A stretch of 34,764 nt of DNA, taken from the NCBI GenBank assembly GCA_934716785.1, contig CAKUYM010000011.1, positions 1 to 34,764 of the forward strand, read 5' to 3'. A program made the position numbers and the translations under genes. Position 1 is the first letter of the stretch; every line of letters begins with the position of its first letter. The notes beneath the pieces are model-generated. The model was not told the origin of the DNA, ran no database searches, and saw nothing but the letters and a program-made list of their open reading frames with translations. Shown here piece after piece: positions 1 to 8,550 of this stretch. The DNA comes from an uncultured Bacteroides sp. (lineage in GTDB: Bacteria; Bacteroidota; Bacteroidia; Bacteroidales; Bacteroidaceae).

Positions 1-2
1 CA

Positions 3-752
3 AAATACCATCTTACTGATTATCAGACAAAAAATATTTTATATAAGCAGAACAAAAGGATATTCCCGAAGTCAGGTATGGTGGAGGTTTTCCTGCTTTC
101 TGTTGGTGAAACCCCTGACGGTTATGCTCTAACTGTCGGGCTCAATAAAATAAACGAGTGGTATCTTAGTGACGGGTGGTACTCGGACGGGGCGGAATTT
201 TCATTAGATTATTATAATTCTTTTGTCATACATCCTATGTATGTTGAGATATTGGAAATGTGTAATAAGAACCGTTTTCCTACTCCAATCAGTTATAAAT
301 TGGCAATCAAGCGCATGCAGCGTTTCAATGCTTTCATAGAGCGCCTTATTTCTCCGGAAGGGACATTCCCGGCTTTCGGACGTTCCGTAGTCTACCGTAT
401 GGGAGCATTTCAGTCATTGACATTGGCTGCATGGAAATATGGTCTTCCTGAAGGAATGACCAATGGGCAGGTGCGTAGCGCATTGAGTGCAGTCATGAAA
501 AATATGTTTTCAATAGCTGGAAATTTTGATGATAAGGGATTTCTGGCACTCGGTTTTGCGGGACATCAGCCGGATTTGGCTAATTATTATACCAACAATG
601 GTAGTTTGTATATGACTTCACTCGTTTTCTTGCCTTTGGGGCTTCCTGTAGATCATCCTTTTTGGAGTGATCCGGCTGAAGAATGGACATCTCAAAAGGC
701 ATGGGCGGGAAAAAGTTTTCCAATTGATGGGCACCATTCTATAAAGAAATAG
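3..752 (+). CDS. DUF2264 domain-containing protein, 3' part
   Basis: The reading frame is open from the left edge, so this is the C-terminal 249 residues of a longer protein; the first ATG at 78 is internal and not a credible start. Motifs seen: a DYYNSFVIHPM stretch, and near the end LPLGLP followed by a W-T-S-Q-K-A-W segment. Both match my memory of the C-terminal half of DUF2264 proteins, which are helical (alpha/alpha) barrel proteins found in Bacteroides carbohydrate clusters. Some members have been linked to beta-glucuronidase activity (GH154), but I am not certain of that link. It is the last gene of a plus-strand cluster to the left and is followed by a strong hairpin. Family fairly sure; substrate unknown. 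Confidence 0.75.
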   Translation, partial: KYHLTDYQTKNILYKQNKRIFPKSGMVEVFLLSVGETPDGYALTVGLNKINEWYLSDGWYSDGAEFSLDYYNSFVIHPMYVEILEMCNKNRFPTPISYKLAIKRMQRFNAFIERLISPEGTFPAFGRSVVYRMGAFQSLTLAAWKYGLPEGMTNGQVRSALSAVMKNMFSIAGNFDDKGFLALGFAGHQPDLANYYTNNGSLYMTSLVFLPLGLPVDHPFWSDPAEEWTSQKAWAGKSFPIDGHHSIKK

Positions 753-871
753 AAGCATAATCGACCTTTATCAGAAGTGTAAAAAAGAAGTGATGCTATC
801 CCCATCATTATTCGTTTGACACGGATAGTGGCACATCCTTCTGAAAAGAGAGTTATATATTAAACTCTCAA

Positions 872-939
872 AGCATTAAACACCAAAAAGGAGGACATAG
901 ACTTTAAATGCTACATCCTCCTTTTTAGTATTTAATGCT
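872..939. terminator. Bidirectional intrinsic terminator
   Basis: A perfect 11-bp stem, AAAAAGGAGGA (885-895) with TCCTCCTTTTT (916-926), sits inside an outer stem AGCATTAAA (872-880) with TTTAATGCT (931-939). T runs follow the stem on both strands. It lies between the convergent DUF2264 gene and the OmpA-family gene and would serve both. Confidence 0.8.
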
Positions 940-955
940 TGCTTCTATTATTCTT

Positions 956-1792
956 CTATTCTTCCGAACTTTGCAGCATTTGGAACAACTTATCCAACTT
1001 CGGAGCCATGATAATCTCCGTGCGGCGGTTCTTGCTTCTTCCTTCCGCAGTTTCGTTATCATCGACCGGCATATATTCGCCACGTCCGCTGGGTTGTATC
1101 TGCAACGGATTCACATGATAATTCTTGATTAGGATACGGACAACAGAGGTGGCACGAATTACGCTCAAGTCCCAGTTGTCTTTGAACTGCACAGTGTTGA
1201 TAGGCTTATTATCCGTGTGTCCTTCAATAAATACGTCGATATCCGTCTGCTTGTTCAATACCTCCGCCAATTTGCCGAGAGCCTCTTCACCGCGTTTGTC
1301 CAAGCGGGCGCTTCCCGACTGGAACAATAACTTGTCCGACATTGCCACATATACCTTTCCGTCTTTCTCGCGTACAGTCAGCTCATCGCTACTGAATCCC
1401 AATAATGCATCCTTCACGCTGCTCAACAGCTTCTGCACTTTCTCGTTCTGTGCATTAATCATCTGTTTCAGCTCGTTGATCGTGCGTTCTCTCTCAGTCA
1501 GTTCATCCCTTTTCTGGTTCAACAGCGCATTCAGCTTCTCCTGTTCAGTCATATTCATATTCAGCATGCTTTGATACTGGCGGATGCTGTTTCCCATTCT
1601 CGTCGTATCACGCAAAAGATTATTTATCTGCGCCGACATTTGGGCATTTGTATTGCGGCAGTCGGTCAGTTGCCCTTGCAGGCTGTCTTTGCTTACGGTA
1701 GCTGCCATTTCCGCCCGCATAAATTTCTTTTTCGTTACGCACGAAGTGCATAACAGAAGAGCAAGTAGGGTAAATAAAGTAATTTTCTTCAT
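956..1792 (-). CDS. OmpA-family peptidoglycan-binding lipoprotein
   Basis: A 278-residue protein. The N-terminus is a lipoprotein signal with a hydrophobic stretch ending LCTSC, so Cys18 is the likely lipidated residue. Residues about 30-128 are polar and heptad-rich, probably coiled coil. Residues about 140-262 form an OmpA C-terminal domain, with the FQSG segment near 157, GHTDN at 191-195, the WDLS...RA motif near 207-214 and NRRTEI near 255-260. The family binds diaminopimelate-type peptidoglycan and tethers the outer membrane. It is the last gene of the leuS > yitT > rdgB > ompA run, 30 bp after rdgB, and is followed by the 872-939 terminator. The domain call is firm; the exact paralogue is not assigned. 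Confidence 0.9.
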   Translation of the reverse strand: MKKITLFTLLALLLCTSCVTKKKFMRAEMAATVSKDSLQGQLTDCRNTNAQMSAQINNLLRDTTRMGNSIRQYQSMLNMNMTEQEKLNALLNQKRDELTERERTINELKQMINAQNEKVQKLLSSVKDALLGFSSDELTVREKDGKVYVAMSDKLLFQSGSARLDKRGEEALGKLAEVLNKQTDIDVFIEGHTDNKPINTVQFKDNWDLSVIRATSVVRILIKNYHVNPLQIQPSGRGEYMPVDDNETAEGRSKNRRTEIIMAPKLDKLFQMLQSSEE

Positions 1793-1822
1793 TGTGTTTT
1801 ATGTTTTAAAGAGTATGGATAA

Positions 1823-2410
1823 TCAGCGTTGTTGTAGGAAGTCACAGAGTTTCTGCACAGCCAATGCACGGTGACTTATTTTATTCTTTATATCATTTCC
1901 CAGTTCGGCGAAAGTCTTGTCATAGCCTTCCGGCTTGAATATCGGGTCGTAACCAAAGCCGGAATCGCCTCGTTTCTCTTTGATTATTTCACCTTTTATC
2001 ACTCCCTCGAAGAGATATTCCTTTCCATCGAGTATCAATGAAATGGCAGTGCGGAATTGCGCCTTGCGATTCTCCTTCCCTTCCAGTTCGCGGAGCAGCT
2101 TGAGCATATTGGCTTGCGCGTCGTGCCCTTCACCGCCTGCATAGCGTGCGGAATATACTCCGGGAGCTCCGTTCAGCGCCTCCACCTCCAGACCGGTGTC
2201 GTCGGCAAAGCAATCCAAACCGTAATTTTTTAAGATAAAGGAAGATTTCAGCAGGGCATTTCCCTCCAATGTATCTGCCGTTTCGGGAATATCCGCATGA
2301 CAGCCGATATCATTCAGGCTCAACAGCTCAATCTGCTCTCCCAATATGGCGGCCACTTCCTCCAGTTTATGAGCGTTGTTGGTAGCAAATACGAGTTTGC
2401 GTTTCATCAT
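1823..2410 (-). CDS. rdgB: XTP/dITP pyrophosphatase (Ham1/RdgB family)
   Basis: A 195-residue protein, the normal length for the family. It hydrolyses non-canonical purine triphosphates (XTP, dITP, ITP) to monophosphates, keeping them out of DNA and RNA in the cytoplasm. Motifs in order: [12 protein letters not shown] near the N-terminus, [19 protein letters not shown] with the catalytic acidic pair, [19 protein letters not shown] and SHRALA near the C-terminus. The start is either of two adjacent codons (Met-Met). It lies 47 bp after the YitT-family gene and 30 bp before the OmpA-family gene, probably in one transcript. Confidence 0.95.
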   Translation of the reverse strand: MMKRKLVFATNNAHKLEEVAAILGEQIELLSLNDIGCHADIPETADTLEGNALLKSSFILKNYGLDCFADDTGLEVEALNGAPGVYSARYAGGEGHDAQANMLKLLRELEGKENRKAQFRTAISLILDGKEYLFEGVIKGEIIKEKRGDSGFGYDPIFKPEGYDKTFAELGNDIKNKISHRALAVQKLCDFLQQR

Positions 2411-2457
2411 CTTTTTCTTGTTTTAGCAAAGTTATCCGATAGTTGTCAATCAATCCG

Positions 2458-3375
2458 TTATTTCACCTTCAGCTTGTCAAACCCTTCACCATATACCCCG
2501 ATAACGGAACTTTGTGAGATAAAGGCATTCGGGTCGATGCGTTTCACCAAGCGGAAGATGTCGAGCGACTGGCGTTTCTTTGCCAGTACGACAAGCACTT
2601 TCACATTGTTCTTGCTGTACCATCCCATACCGTCGAGCACTGTTACTCCACGGTCAGCATCTTTAATGATGCTGTCGGCTATTTCATCATACTTCTTCGA
2701 GAAGATGAAGAACTGCACCGATTGGCGGGCACTGTTGATAATCCAGTCGAGCACGACACCAATAATAAACAAGGTGACGAAACCGAAGATGACACGGCGC
2801 CAGTCATGGAATATGAAGTAGCAGGAACTGATGATGAATACATCACAGATCATAATCATCCGTCCGAGTGACACGTCTTTGTATTTGTTGACGATGGCGG
2901 CAATGATATCCGTTCCGCCGGTACTTCCGTTATAGTTGAAAGTAATGCCCAATCCTACACCACACATGGCAGCACCGATAATGCAAGCCATAAAGTCCTG
3001 TCCTGCACCGAGTAGCAGCGGTTTGCCATCCGGTGTCATATCCGGGGTTACAATGTAGCTGTTCACTAACAACTGGAAAAGCCAAAGCAGAAAGGTCAGC
3101 ATGAAAATAGCATAAGTGGTCTTTATGCTGAATCGCGGGCCTAAAATCTTGATGGCAAACGTCATCAGAACTGCATTGATGAAAAAGTACGACCATTGGA
3201 TCGGGAATCCTGTCGCATAATAGATGATGGCTCCGATACCGGTGGTACCTCCTGTCGTTATCTGGTAGGGCAACAAGAATGCCGCCCATCCTAAAGAATA
3301 ACTTATCAGTCCGAGAGTGATATAGATATAATCCTTCACTTCTCTCATTAATTCCGCTTTTGCCAGTTTGTACAT
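2458..3375 (-). CDS. YitT family membrane protein with DUF2179 domain
   Basis: A 305-residue protein when started at the ATG at 3375. The frame extends back to a GTG at 3399, but the ATG gives a more conventional N-terminus. Several hydrophobic segments are visible: GLISYSLGWAAFLLP, FINAVLMTFAI, FMLTFLLWLFQLL, IIGAAMCGVGLGI, and one around FGFVTLFIIGVVLDW. A glycine-rich NYNGSTGGTD loop follows the fourth. The C-terminal roughly 85 residues (VLVVLAKKRQSLDIF...VIGVYGEGFD) are a soluble DUF2179 domain. YitT proteins are conserved inner-membrane proteins of unknown function. The gene lies 61 bp downstream of leuS. Confidence 0.88.
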   Translation of the reverse strand: MYKLAKAELMREVKDYIYITLGLISYSLGWAAFLLPYQITTGGTTGIGAIIYYATGFPIQWSYFFINAVLMTFAIKILGPRFSIKTTYAIFMLTFLLWLFQLLVNSYIVTPDMTPDGKPLLLGAGQDFMACIIGAAMCGVGLGITFNYNGSTGGTDIIAAIVNKYKDVSLGRMIMICDVFIISSCYFIFHDWRRVIFGFVTLFIIGVVLDWIINSARQSVQFFIFSKKYDEIADSIIKDADRGVTVLDGMGWYSKNNVKVLVVLAKKRQSLDIFRLVKRIDPNAFISQSSVIGVYGEGFDKLKVK

Positions 3376-3436
3376 AGGGGTTATGATTATGCCGGGCACG
3401 GATTACACGATTGCGTAATCCGCGCCTGACTTTGTT

Positions 3437-6271
3437 TTATACTACAACGTTTACAATCTTCTTCGGAACAACGATAATCTTCTTCGGAGTCTTGCCTTCT
3501 ATCCACTTTTGTGAACGTTCGTCCGCCAATACCGCAGCCTGGATAGCTTCCGAGCTTTCGTCTGCTGCAAATTCCATATTGAAACGTGCCTTTCCGTTGA
3601 AAGAGATCGTATAGTTGACGGTATCTTCTTTCAGATACTCTTCGTTGTATGCAGGCCACTGGGCATCACATACCGAAGTCTCGTGTCCGAGTACATTCCA
3701 CAACTCCTCGCAAACGTGCGGAGCGAAAGGAGCAAGCACGACAACCAGTTGCTCAAGCACTTCCTTTTTGTTGCATTTCAGGTTGAAAAGCTCATTTACG
3801 CAAATCATGAATGCACTGACGGAAGTGTTGTAAGAGAACTGTTCGATGTCTCCCGTCACCTTCTTTATCAGTTTGTGGAGGCTCTTCAATTCCTCTTTCG
3901 TGGCAGGTTCGTCCTTTACGAGATATTCGTCCGTGCGGCTGTAGAACAATGACCAGAACTTACGGATGAAGCGGTGCACACCGTCAATACCGTTTGTATC
4001 CCACGGCTTGGACTGCTCTACCGGGCCAAGGAACATCTCGTACATACGGAGCGTGTCGGCACCATATCTTTCGACAATCATATCTGGGTTGACCACGTTG
4101 AACATGGACTTGCTCATCTTCTCAACTGCCCATCCGCAGATGTATTTTCCGTCTTCGAGGACGAACTCGGCAGTCTTGTATTCGGGGCGCCATGCCTTGA
4201 ATGCTTCCAAGTCCAGTATGTCGTTGGATACGATGTTCACATCTACGTGGATAGGAGTGACATCATACTGGTCTTTCAAGTTCAAGGAAACGAATGTGTT
4301 TGTATCCTTGATACGATATACGAAGTTACTGCGACCTTGAATCATACCTTGGTTCACCAACTTCTGGAACGGCTCTTCCACAACAGAAACATTGATATCG
4401 TGCAAGAATTTATTCCAGAAACGAGAGTAGATCAAGTGTCCGGTAGCATGCTCCGTACCGCCTACATAGAGATCCACATTTCTCCAGTACCCGTCTTTCT
4501 TCGGGTCAACCAGTGCCTGATGGTTGCGCGGGTCCATATAGCGCAGGTAATAAGCGGAAGAACCGGCGAATCCCGGCATCGTGTTCAGTTCCAGCGGGAA
4601 TATAGTCACGTTGTCGATCTTCTCGTTGTCTACCGTGCATTTGTTTACCGTATCCCAAGCCCACTTGGTGGCGTGTCCCAATGGCGGTTCGCCAGTCTCG
4701 GTGGGCAGGAATTTGCTGACTTCGGGAAGTTCCAGCGGCAGACAACTTTCGTCAATCATATAAGGCATTCCGTCCTTGTAATAAACAGGGAATGGCTCGC
4801 CCCAATAACGTTGGCGTGAGAAGATGGCGTCGCGCAGACGGTAATTCACCTTTACACGTCCCAAGTTATGTTCTTTTACATATTTCTTCGTTGTGGCAAT
4901 TGCTTCCTTGATAGTCAGTCCGTTCAGAGAGAGGTCGCAATAGGGAGTTGCGCCCGGACGCGGAGAGTTGCAAACGATACCCTCTTTGGCGTCGAAGCTC
5001 TCTTCACTAACATCACATCCTTCTACCAACGGGCGGATTTCCAGACCGAAGTGCTTGGCGAACGCATAGTCGCGGCTATCATGAGCGGGCACTGCCATGA
5101 TGGCTCCCGTACCGTAGCCAGCCAGTACATAATCACTGATCCAGATGGGCACAGCCTCGCCCGTGAACGGGTTGATGGCATACGAACCGCTGAATACACC
5201 CGTGACGCTGCGGTCGGCGATACGTTCGCGTTCCGTACGTTTCTTGGTGCGGTCGAGGTAAGCATCCACTTCCGCTTTCTGCTCGGCAGTGGTCAATTGT
5301 GCCACCAGTTCGCTTTCGGGCGCCAGCACCATAAAGGTAACGCCAAACATGGTATCGGCACGGGTAGTGAAGATGGTAAATTCGATATCGCTATCTTTAA
5401 CCTTGAATTGCACCTCGGCACCTTCCGAACGTCCTATCCAGTTTCTTTGAGTCTCCTTCAGAGAATCAGTCCAGTCGATGGTATCCAATCCGTCGAGCAG
5501 CCGTTGCGCATAAGCCGATACACGCAGACACCACTGGCGCATCTTCTTCTGAACAACAGGATAGCCGCCACGTTCGCTGACTCCGTCCACCACTTCATCG
5601 TTGGCAAGTACGGTTCCCAATTCGGCACACCAGTTGACCATCGTTTCACCCAAATAAGCGATACGGTAGTTCATCAATATTTCCTGCTTCTCCTTTTCGC
5701 TCTTGGCGTTCCACTCATCGGCAGTGAAGTGGATCTCTTCGCTGCAAGCGGCATTCAGCCCCTCGTTGCCATGGATGGCGAAAGCCTTTTCCAGCTCCTC
5801 GATAGGGCGTGCTTTCTGCTCGTCGTTGCAATAGTAGCTGTTGAACATCTTCTGAAAAGCCCATTGCGTCCATTGATAATATTCGGGGTCGCAGGTGCGG
5901 ATCTCGCGGTTCCAGTCGAAGGAGAACCCTATTTTGTCCAACTGCTCGCGATAACGGTTGATATTGTTGACAGTGGTGATTGCCGGATGCTGTCCGGTCT
6001 GGATGGCATACTGTTCTGCGGGCAGACCGTAAGCGTCATATCCCATCGGGTTGAGTACATTGAAGCCTTGCAGTCGTTTGTAACGGGCGTAAATATCCGA
6101 AGCGATATATCCTAACGGGTGTCCTACGTGCAGACCCGCTCCCGATGGATAAGGAAACATGTTCAGTACATAAAATTTTTGCTTCGAGTCGTCCTCCGTA
6201 ACCTGGTAGGTCTTGTCCTCTACCCACCTTTTCTGCCACTTCTTTTCAATTTCTCTGAAATTGTACTCCAT
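3437..6271 (-). CDS. leuS: Leucyl-tRNA synthetase
   Basis: A 944-residue class I aminoacyl-tRNA synthetase that attaches leucine to tRNA-Leu. The HIGH motif appears as HVGH at residues 48-51, after FPYPSGAGL. The Rossmann core is split by a CP1 editing insertion, recognisable by [10 protein letters not shown], a threonine-rich editing-site motif, and by [15 protein letters not shown]. The KMSKS loop is intact at residues 718-722 and is followed by the anticodon-binding helical domain and a small C-terminal domain. Length is slightly above the E. coli enzyme, consistent with Bacteroidetes versions. It is the first gene of the minus-strand run ending at the OmpA-family lipoprotein, and it diverges from the EamA transporter gene. 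Confidence 0.98.
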   Translation of the reverse strand: MEYNFREIEKKWQKRWVEDKTYQVTEDDSKQKFYVLNMFPYPSGAGLHVGHPLGYIASDIYARYKRLQGFNVLNPMGYDAYGLPAEQYAIQTGQHPAITTVNNINRYREQLDKIGFSFDWNREIRTCDPEYYQWTQWAFQKMFNSYYCNDEQKARPIEELEKAFAIHGNEGLNAACSEEIHFTADEWNAKSEKEKQEILMNYRIAYLGETMVNWCAELGTVLANDEVVDGVSERGGYPVVQKKMRQWCLRVSAYAQRLLDGLDTIDWTDSLKETQRNWIGRSEGAEVQFKVKDSDIEFTIFTTRADTMFGVTFMVLAPESELVAQLTTAEQKAEVDAYLDRTKKRTERERIADRSVTGVFSGSYAINPFTGEAVPIWISDYVLAGYGTGAIMAVPAHDSRDYAFAKHFGLEIRPLVEGCDVSEESFDAKEGIVCNSPRPGATPYCDLSLNGLTIKEAIATTKKYVKEHNLGRVKVNYRLRDAIFSRQRYWGEPFPVYYKDGMPYMIDESCLPLELPEVSKFLPTETGEPPLGHATKWAWDTVNKCTVDNEKIDNVTIFPLELNTMPGFAGSSAYYLRYMDPRNHQALVDPKKDGYWRNVDLYVGGTEHATGHLIYSRFWNKFLHDINVSVVEEPFQKLVNQGMIQGRSNFVYRIKDTNTFVSLNLKDQYDVTPIHVDVNIVSNDILDLEAFKAWRPEYKTAEFVLEDGKYICGWAVEKMSKSMFNVVNPDMIVERYGADTLRMYEMFLGPVEQSKPWDTNGIDGVHRFIRKFWSLFYSRTDEYLVKDEPATKEELKSLHKLIKKVTGDIEQFSYNTSVSAFMICVNELFNLKCNKKEVLEQLVVVLAPFAPHVCEELWNVLGHETSVCDAQWPAYNEEYLKEDTVNYTISFNGKARFNMEFAADESSEAIQAAVLADERSQKWIEGKTPKKIIVVPKKIVNVVV

Positions 6272-6325
6272 AGTGATAAAGTTTTTTGTTATAGTGATTT
6301 ATATTAGTATTCCTAATTTAAGGCA

Positions 6326-6333
6326 CAAATTTA
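6326..6333 (-). promoter_or_regulatory. Possible leuS -7 element
   Basis: On the minus strand this reads TAAATTTG, a match to the Bacteroides TAnnTTTG element, 54 bp before the leuS start. No convincing TTTG -33 element sits at the usual spacing, so the call is tentative. Confidence 0.45.
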
Positions 6334-6382
6334 CGTGATTTGTCCCAAACTACCTAATATTTGTAGGGGTATTCCAGAGAGG

Positions 6383-6414
6383 GTTGTTTTATTGCGCAAT
6401 TCCCTGTATCTTTG
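6383..6414 (+). promoter_or_regulatory. Promoter of the EamA transporter gene
   Basis: A -33-like GTTG (6383-6386), a 20-bp spacer and the -7 element TATCTTTG (6407-6414), followed by C. The ATG at 6439 lies 24 bp downstream. An apparent TTG start at 6412 falls inside the -7 box and can be ruled out. Confidence 0.7.
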
Positions 6415-6438
6415 CGGCATTATAAAATATTAGTAAGT

Positions 6439-7317
6439 ATGAAACTGAAGCACGGCTACTATCATCTGATTGCCATACTGACAGTTGTTATCTGGGGATT
6501 GACCTTTATCGCGACAAAAGTATTGATTAATCACGGACTCACTCCCCAAGAGATATTCTTCTACCGCTTTCTGATTGCCTATATAGGTATTTGGGCGATT
6601 TCCCCCAAACGTCTGTTTGCCACAAGCCTGAAGGATGAGCTTTGGCTGGCTGCCGGCGGTATCTTCGGCGGTTCGCTCTATTTCTTCACGGAAAACACTG
6701 CTTTAGGCATCACGCAGGCATCGAATGTCTCTTTTATTATTTGCACGGCTCCCCTGCTGACTACCATTCTATCTTTGCTCTTCTACCATAAAAGCGAGAA
6801 AGCCACCAAAGGATTGGTTGGCGGATCGTTGTTGGCACTGGTAGGGGTTGGCTTGGTGGTTTTTAATGGAAGCGTGGTACTGAAACTTTCTCCTGTGGGC
6901 GACTTGCTGACTCTGCTTGCCGCTCTGTCATGGGCATTTTATAGTTTGGTTATTAAGAGGATGACGGGGCATTATCCCACCGTGTTTATCACCCGCAAAA
7001 TATTCTTCTATGGAGTGCTGACCATTTTGCCCGCCTTTCTTCTTCAACCGCTGCGGCCGGATTTCGGTATGCTTCTGCAGCCTGTGGTATTATCCAATCT
7101 TCTGTTTTTGGCAGTACTGGCCTCGCTGGTCTGCTATGTCCTTTGGAATGTGGTGCTGAAACAACTGGGGACGGTGAAGGCTTCCAATTATATCTATCTG
7201 AATCCGCTGGTGACGATGGTGGCATCGGTAATCATTCTCCATGAGCAGATTACATGGATTACCTTGATGGGAGCGGCCTGCATCATTTTAGGAGTTTATC
7301 TGGCAGAGAAGAAATAG
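6439..7317 (+). CDS. EamA/DMT-superfamily transporter
   Basis: A 292-residue integral membrane protein with about ten hydrophobic segments arranged as two tandem EamA repeats of five. The first opens with LIAILTVVIWGLTFIATKV; the second holds GDLLTLLAALSWAFYSLVIK. These WG...F/W-A-F motifs are typical of the family, which exports metabolites or amino acids through the inner membrane. The ATG at 6439 was chosen because the upstream in-frame TTG overlaps the promoter. The gene stands alone, divergent from leuS, and ends 5 bp before the first small-RNA repeat copy. The substrate cannot be predicted. Confidence 0.88.
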   Translation: MKLKHGYYHLIAILTVVIWGLTFIATKVLINHGLTPQEIFFYRFLIAYIGIWAISPKRLFATSLKDELWLAAGGIFGGSLYFFTENTALGITQASNVSFIICTAPLLTTILSLLFYHKSEKATKGLVGGSLLALVGVGLVVFNGSVVLKLSPVGDLLTLLAALSWAFYSLVIKRMTGHYPTVFITRKIFFYGVLTILPAFLLQPLRPDFGMLLQPVVLSNLLFLAVLASLVCYVLWNVVLKQLGTVKASNYIYLNPLVTMVASVIILHEQITWITLMGAACIILGVYLAEKK

Positions 7318-7340
7318 AAATAAATGAACCGTAAAGGCAT

Positions 7341-7365
7341 AAAAAAAGGAGCAACGCCTTGCTCC
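7341..7365 (-). terminator. Intrinsic terminator of sRNA copy 1
   Basis: Minus-strand stem GGAGCAA / TTGCTCC (7 bp) with a four-base loop GGCG, followed directly by seven Ts (7347 down to 7341). Confidence 0.85.
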
Positions 7366-7404
7366 AACCTTTGTTAACCTTAAATCTAATACTATGAAAA
7401 ACAC
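7341..7404 (-). ncRNA. Small RNA, copy 1 (about 64 nt)
   Basis: Read on the minus strand, a consensus promoter is followed by about 40 nt of unstructured A/U-rich RNA and a G+C stem ending in a U7 tract. The transcript starts near 7404, estimated from the promoter, and ends at 7341. No open frame of useful length lies within it in the transcribed direction. The single-stranded part includes UUUUUCAU, complementary to AUGAAAAA. I recall a multicopy Bacteroides sRNA family described under the name FopS, but I cannot confirm from sequence alone that this is a member. Confidence 0.75.
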
Positions 7405-7408
7405 AGTG

Positions 7409-7439
7409 CAAAGGTACGTACTTTTGTGAAAGTAGCAAA
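7409..7439 (-). promoter_or_regulatory. Consensus promoter of sRNA copy 1
   Basis: On the minus strand: TTTG (7439-7436), a 19-bp spacer, then TACCTTTG (7416-7409) and C. This fits the Bacteroides primary-sigma consensus TTTG / TAnnTTTG exactly. Confidence 0.85.
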
Positions 7440-7604
7440 TTATCCAAATAAAAAAGGATGTTTTATAACACGTTTTAATATAATTACCCTGTTTGTTAAG
7501 GAAAAGTCCCCTCTTTTTTAATCTATGTAACACTTGTTTTATCACAAATGCCTCATCTCACATATTAGTTTTCATGGTCTTGGGCGACATAACGTAATTG
7601 TGTC

Positions 7605-7958
7605 TCATTGCTTTTTCAAGGCATCGGCTGCCCAACGCAGATACATCGCAGCTTTCTCATCGGCTTGGGCGGCATAGCGTAATTGAGTCTTGTATCTGTC
7701 CATCTCGTTCTCGGCATAGCGGTTGTAGGTCTTGGCGCGGTCCGTATCTCCTCGCTTGGTATAGTAGGCAGCCTCTCGTTGGTACCTCTCGGCTTTTTTT
7801 AGGTAATAGGCCGCCTCACGACGGTATCCCTCAGCTTTTTTCTGGAAATATTCCGCCTCACGCTGATAGCTTTGAGCCTTCTTGATGTAATAGTCACTCT
7901 GAGCTGAAACGGTTACAGCCAGAGTAAAGAGCATGGTGATAAATAGTATAGTCCTCAT
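7605..7958 (-). CDS. Small secreted protein with 14-residue helical repeats
   Basis: A 117-residue protein of no family I recognise. Residues 1-19 are a signal peptide (LFTLAVTVSA, cleavage before Gln20). Residues 23-64 are three tandem 14-residue units (starts at 23, 37 and 51), each like YY-KKA--YQREA-, with a fourth starting at Tyr65. The heptad-like spacing of Tyr, Ala and Lys/Arg/Glu predicts a long amphipathic helix or coiled coil in the periplasm or outside. The repeats are also visible in the DNA as 42-bp units. The C-terminus (TQLRYAAQADEK...LRWAADALKKQ) is helical too. A decayed copy of TQLRYAAQADEK lies just past the stop in another frame, suggesting a frameshift truncation. The gene is isolated in the island between the two sRNA repeats. 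Confidence 0.7.
   Translation of the reverse strand: MRTILFITMLFTLAVTVSAQSDYYIKKAQSYQREAEYFQKKAEGYRREAAYYLKKAERYQREAAYYTKRGDTDRAKTYNRYAENEMDRYKTQLRYAAQADEKAAMYLRWAADALKKQ
7767..7892 (-). repeat. Tandem 42-bp coding repeats
   Basis: Three imperfect 42-bp units encode residues 23-64 of the small secreted protein, each unit one 14-residue helical repeat. A partial fourth unit follows. Confidence 0.75.
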
Positions 7959-8063
7959 AATTCCTTTTTTTCTTTATATTTATAAGAGTGGAATAAACGA
8001 TAAAATCTATCATTGCCCCGTAAAATGTTGCGCACCAAATATGAAAATAAAAAAACATCTGCC

Positions 8064-8160
8064 ATCTGCAACCAAATCGAAATAACAAACTGACAGATAA
8101 ACAATTATAGCGTTGCAGATACTGTTGCAGATGATGCTGCAGATACCGTTTATCTGCAAC
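8064..8160. repeat. Cluster of GTTGCAGAT motifs
   Basis: GTTGCAGAT occurs at 8112-8120 and 8124-8132 and as GCTGCAGAT at 8136-8144, giving a 12-bp tandem periodicity. Its reverse complement ATCTGCAAC occurs at 8064-8072 and 8152-8160. The inverted copies could fold with the direct ones. It lies about 105-200 bp upstream of the small secreted protein start. Function unknown. Confidence 0.6.
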
Positions 8161-8230
8161 ACAGTATAAGAGAAGCGTAAGAAGAATATGCCACACCAAG
8201 CATCAAAATTTATTTTCCTACAATTAAAGT

Positions 8231-8351
8231 CCCCGTTTCCTACGTCGGAACTCCCGTTCCCAGGCGGGAAACTACAGTTCCCGCGCATGGAAACGGGAGT
8301 TTCTGACCATGGATACTGGCGTCTCCCTATAAAGACACTGGAGTATCCATG
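8231..8351. repeat. Nested inverted repeats (hairpin-rich block)
   Basis: The arms CTCCCGTT (8251-8258) and AACGGGAG (8292-8299) enclose a second pair, GCGGGAAACT (8264-8273) and AGTTCCCGC (8276-8284). Next to them is a perfect 10-bp pair, CATGGATACT (8308-8317) and AGTATCCATG (8342-8351). I recall similar GGAAACGGGAGT-type intergenic repeats in other Bacteroides genomes, but cannot confirm that here. Confidence 0.6.
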
Positions 8352-8550
8352 TAGAGAAACGCTAACGAGACTGTAGAGAAATTTATTTAGGCAACAGTCT
8401 TTTAGCCATATAACGTATGTGAGCTGGCATTCAAACGTTGCCGAAGAGTTACTGAAGAAAGAAAATACGAAACATTTCAATACAAAAAATGTTCATTTGT
8501 TTTTGTTTATTTGTGATTTTTTATAACTTTACCCGCGGACTATAATTGTC

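Larger units (their letters stand above)
7322..7540. repeat. Long direct repeat, copy 1 (about 220 bp)
   Basis: Positions 7330-7470 are identical over 141 bases to 8798-8938. The match starts at 7322 with a single earlier mismatch (7329) and continues in diverged form to about 7540. Copy 2 lies 1,468 bp to the right in the same orientation. The conserved part holds a complete small-RNA transcription unit on the minus strand. Confidence 0.92.

Noticed and set aside
4868..6115. Long plus-strand open frame of 415 codons opposite leuS
   Set aside because: It is the antisense of the leuS catalytic and editing domains with no recognisable protein motifs.
6412..6438. TTG start giving the EamA protein nine extra residues
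   Set aside because: The TTG lies within the TATCTTTG -7 element, so it cannot be in the transcript.
7394..7429. Short plus-strand frame (MKNTVQRYVLL) inside the repeat, also in copy 2
   Set aside because: It lies opposite to the consensus promoter and terminator, is 11 codons long and has no promoter of its own. The repeat is better explained as a minus-strand sRNA.
8112..8160. CRISPR array
   Set aside because: The units are 12 bp and contiguous with no spacers, and no cas genes are nearby.
8010..8480. Minus-strand open frame of 156 codons
   Set aside because: It runs through hairpin and motif repeats, is rich in Cys and Phe without domain pattern, and no credible promoter precedes it.
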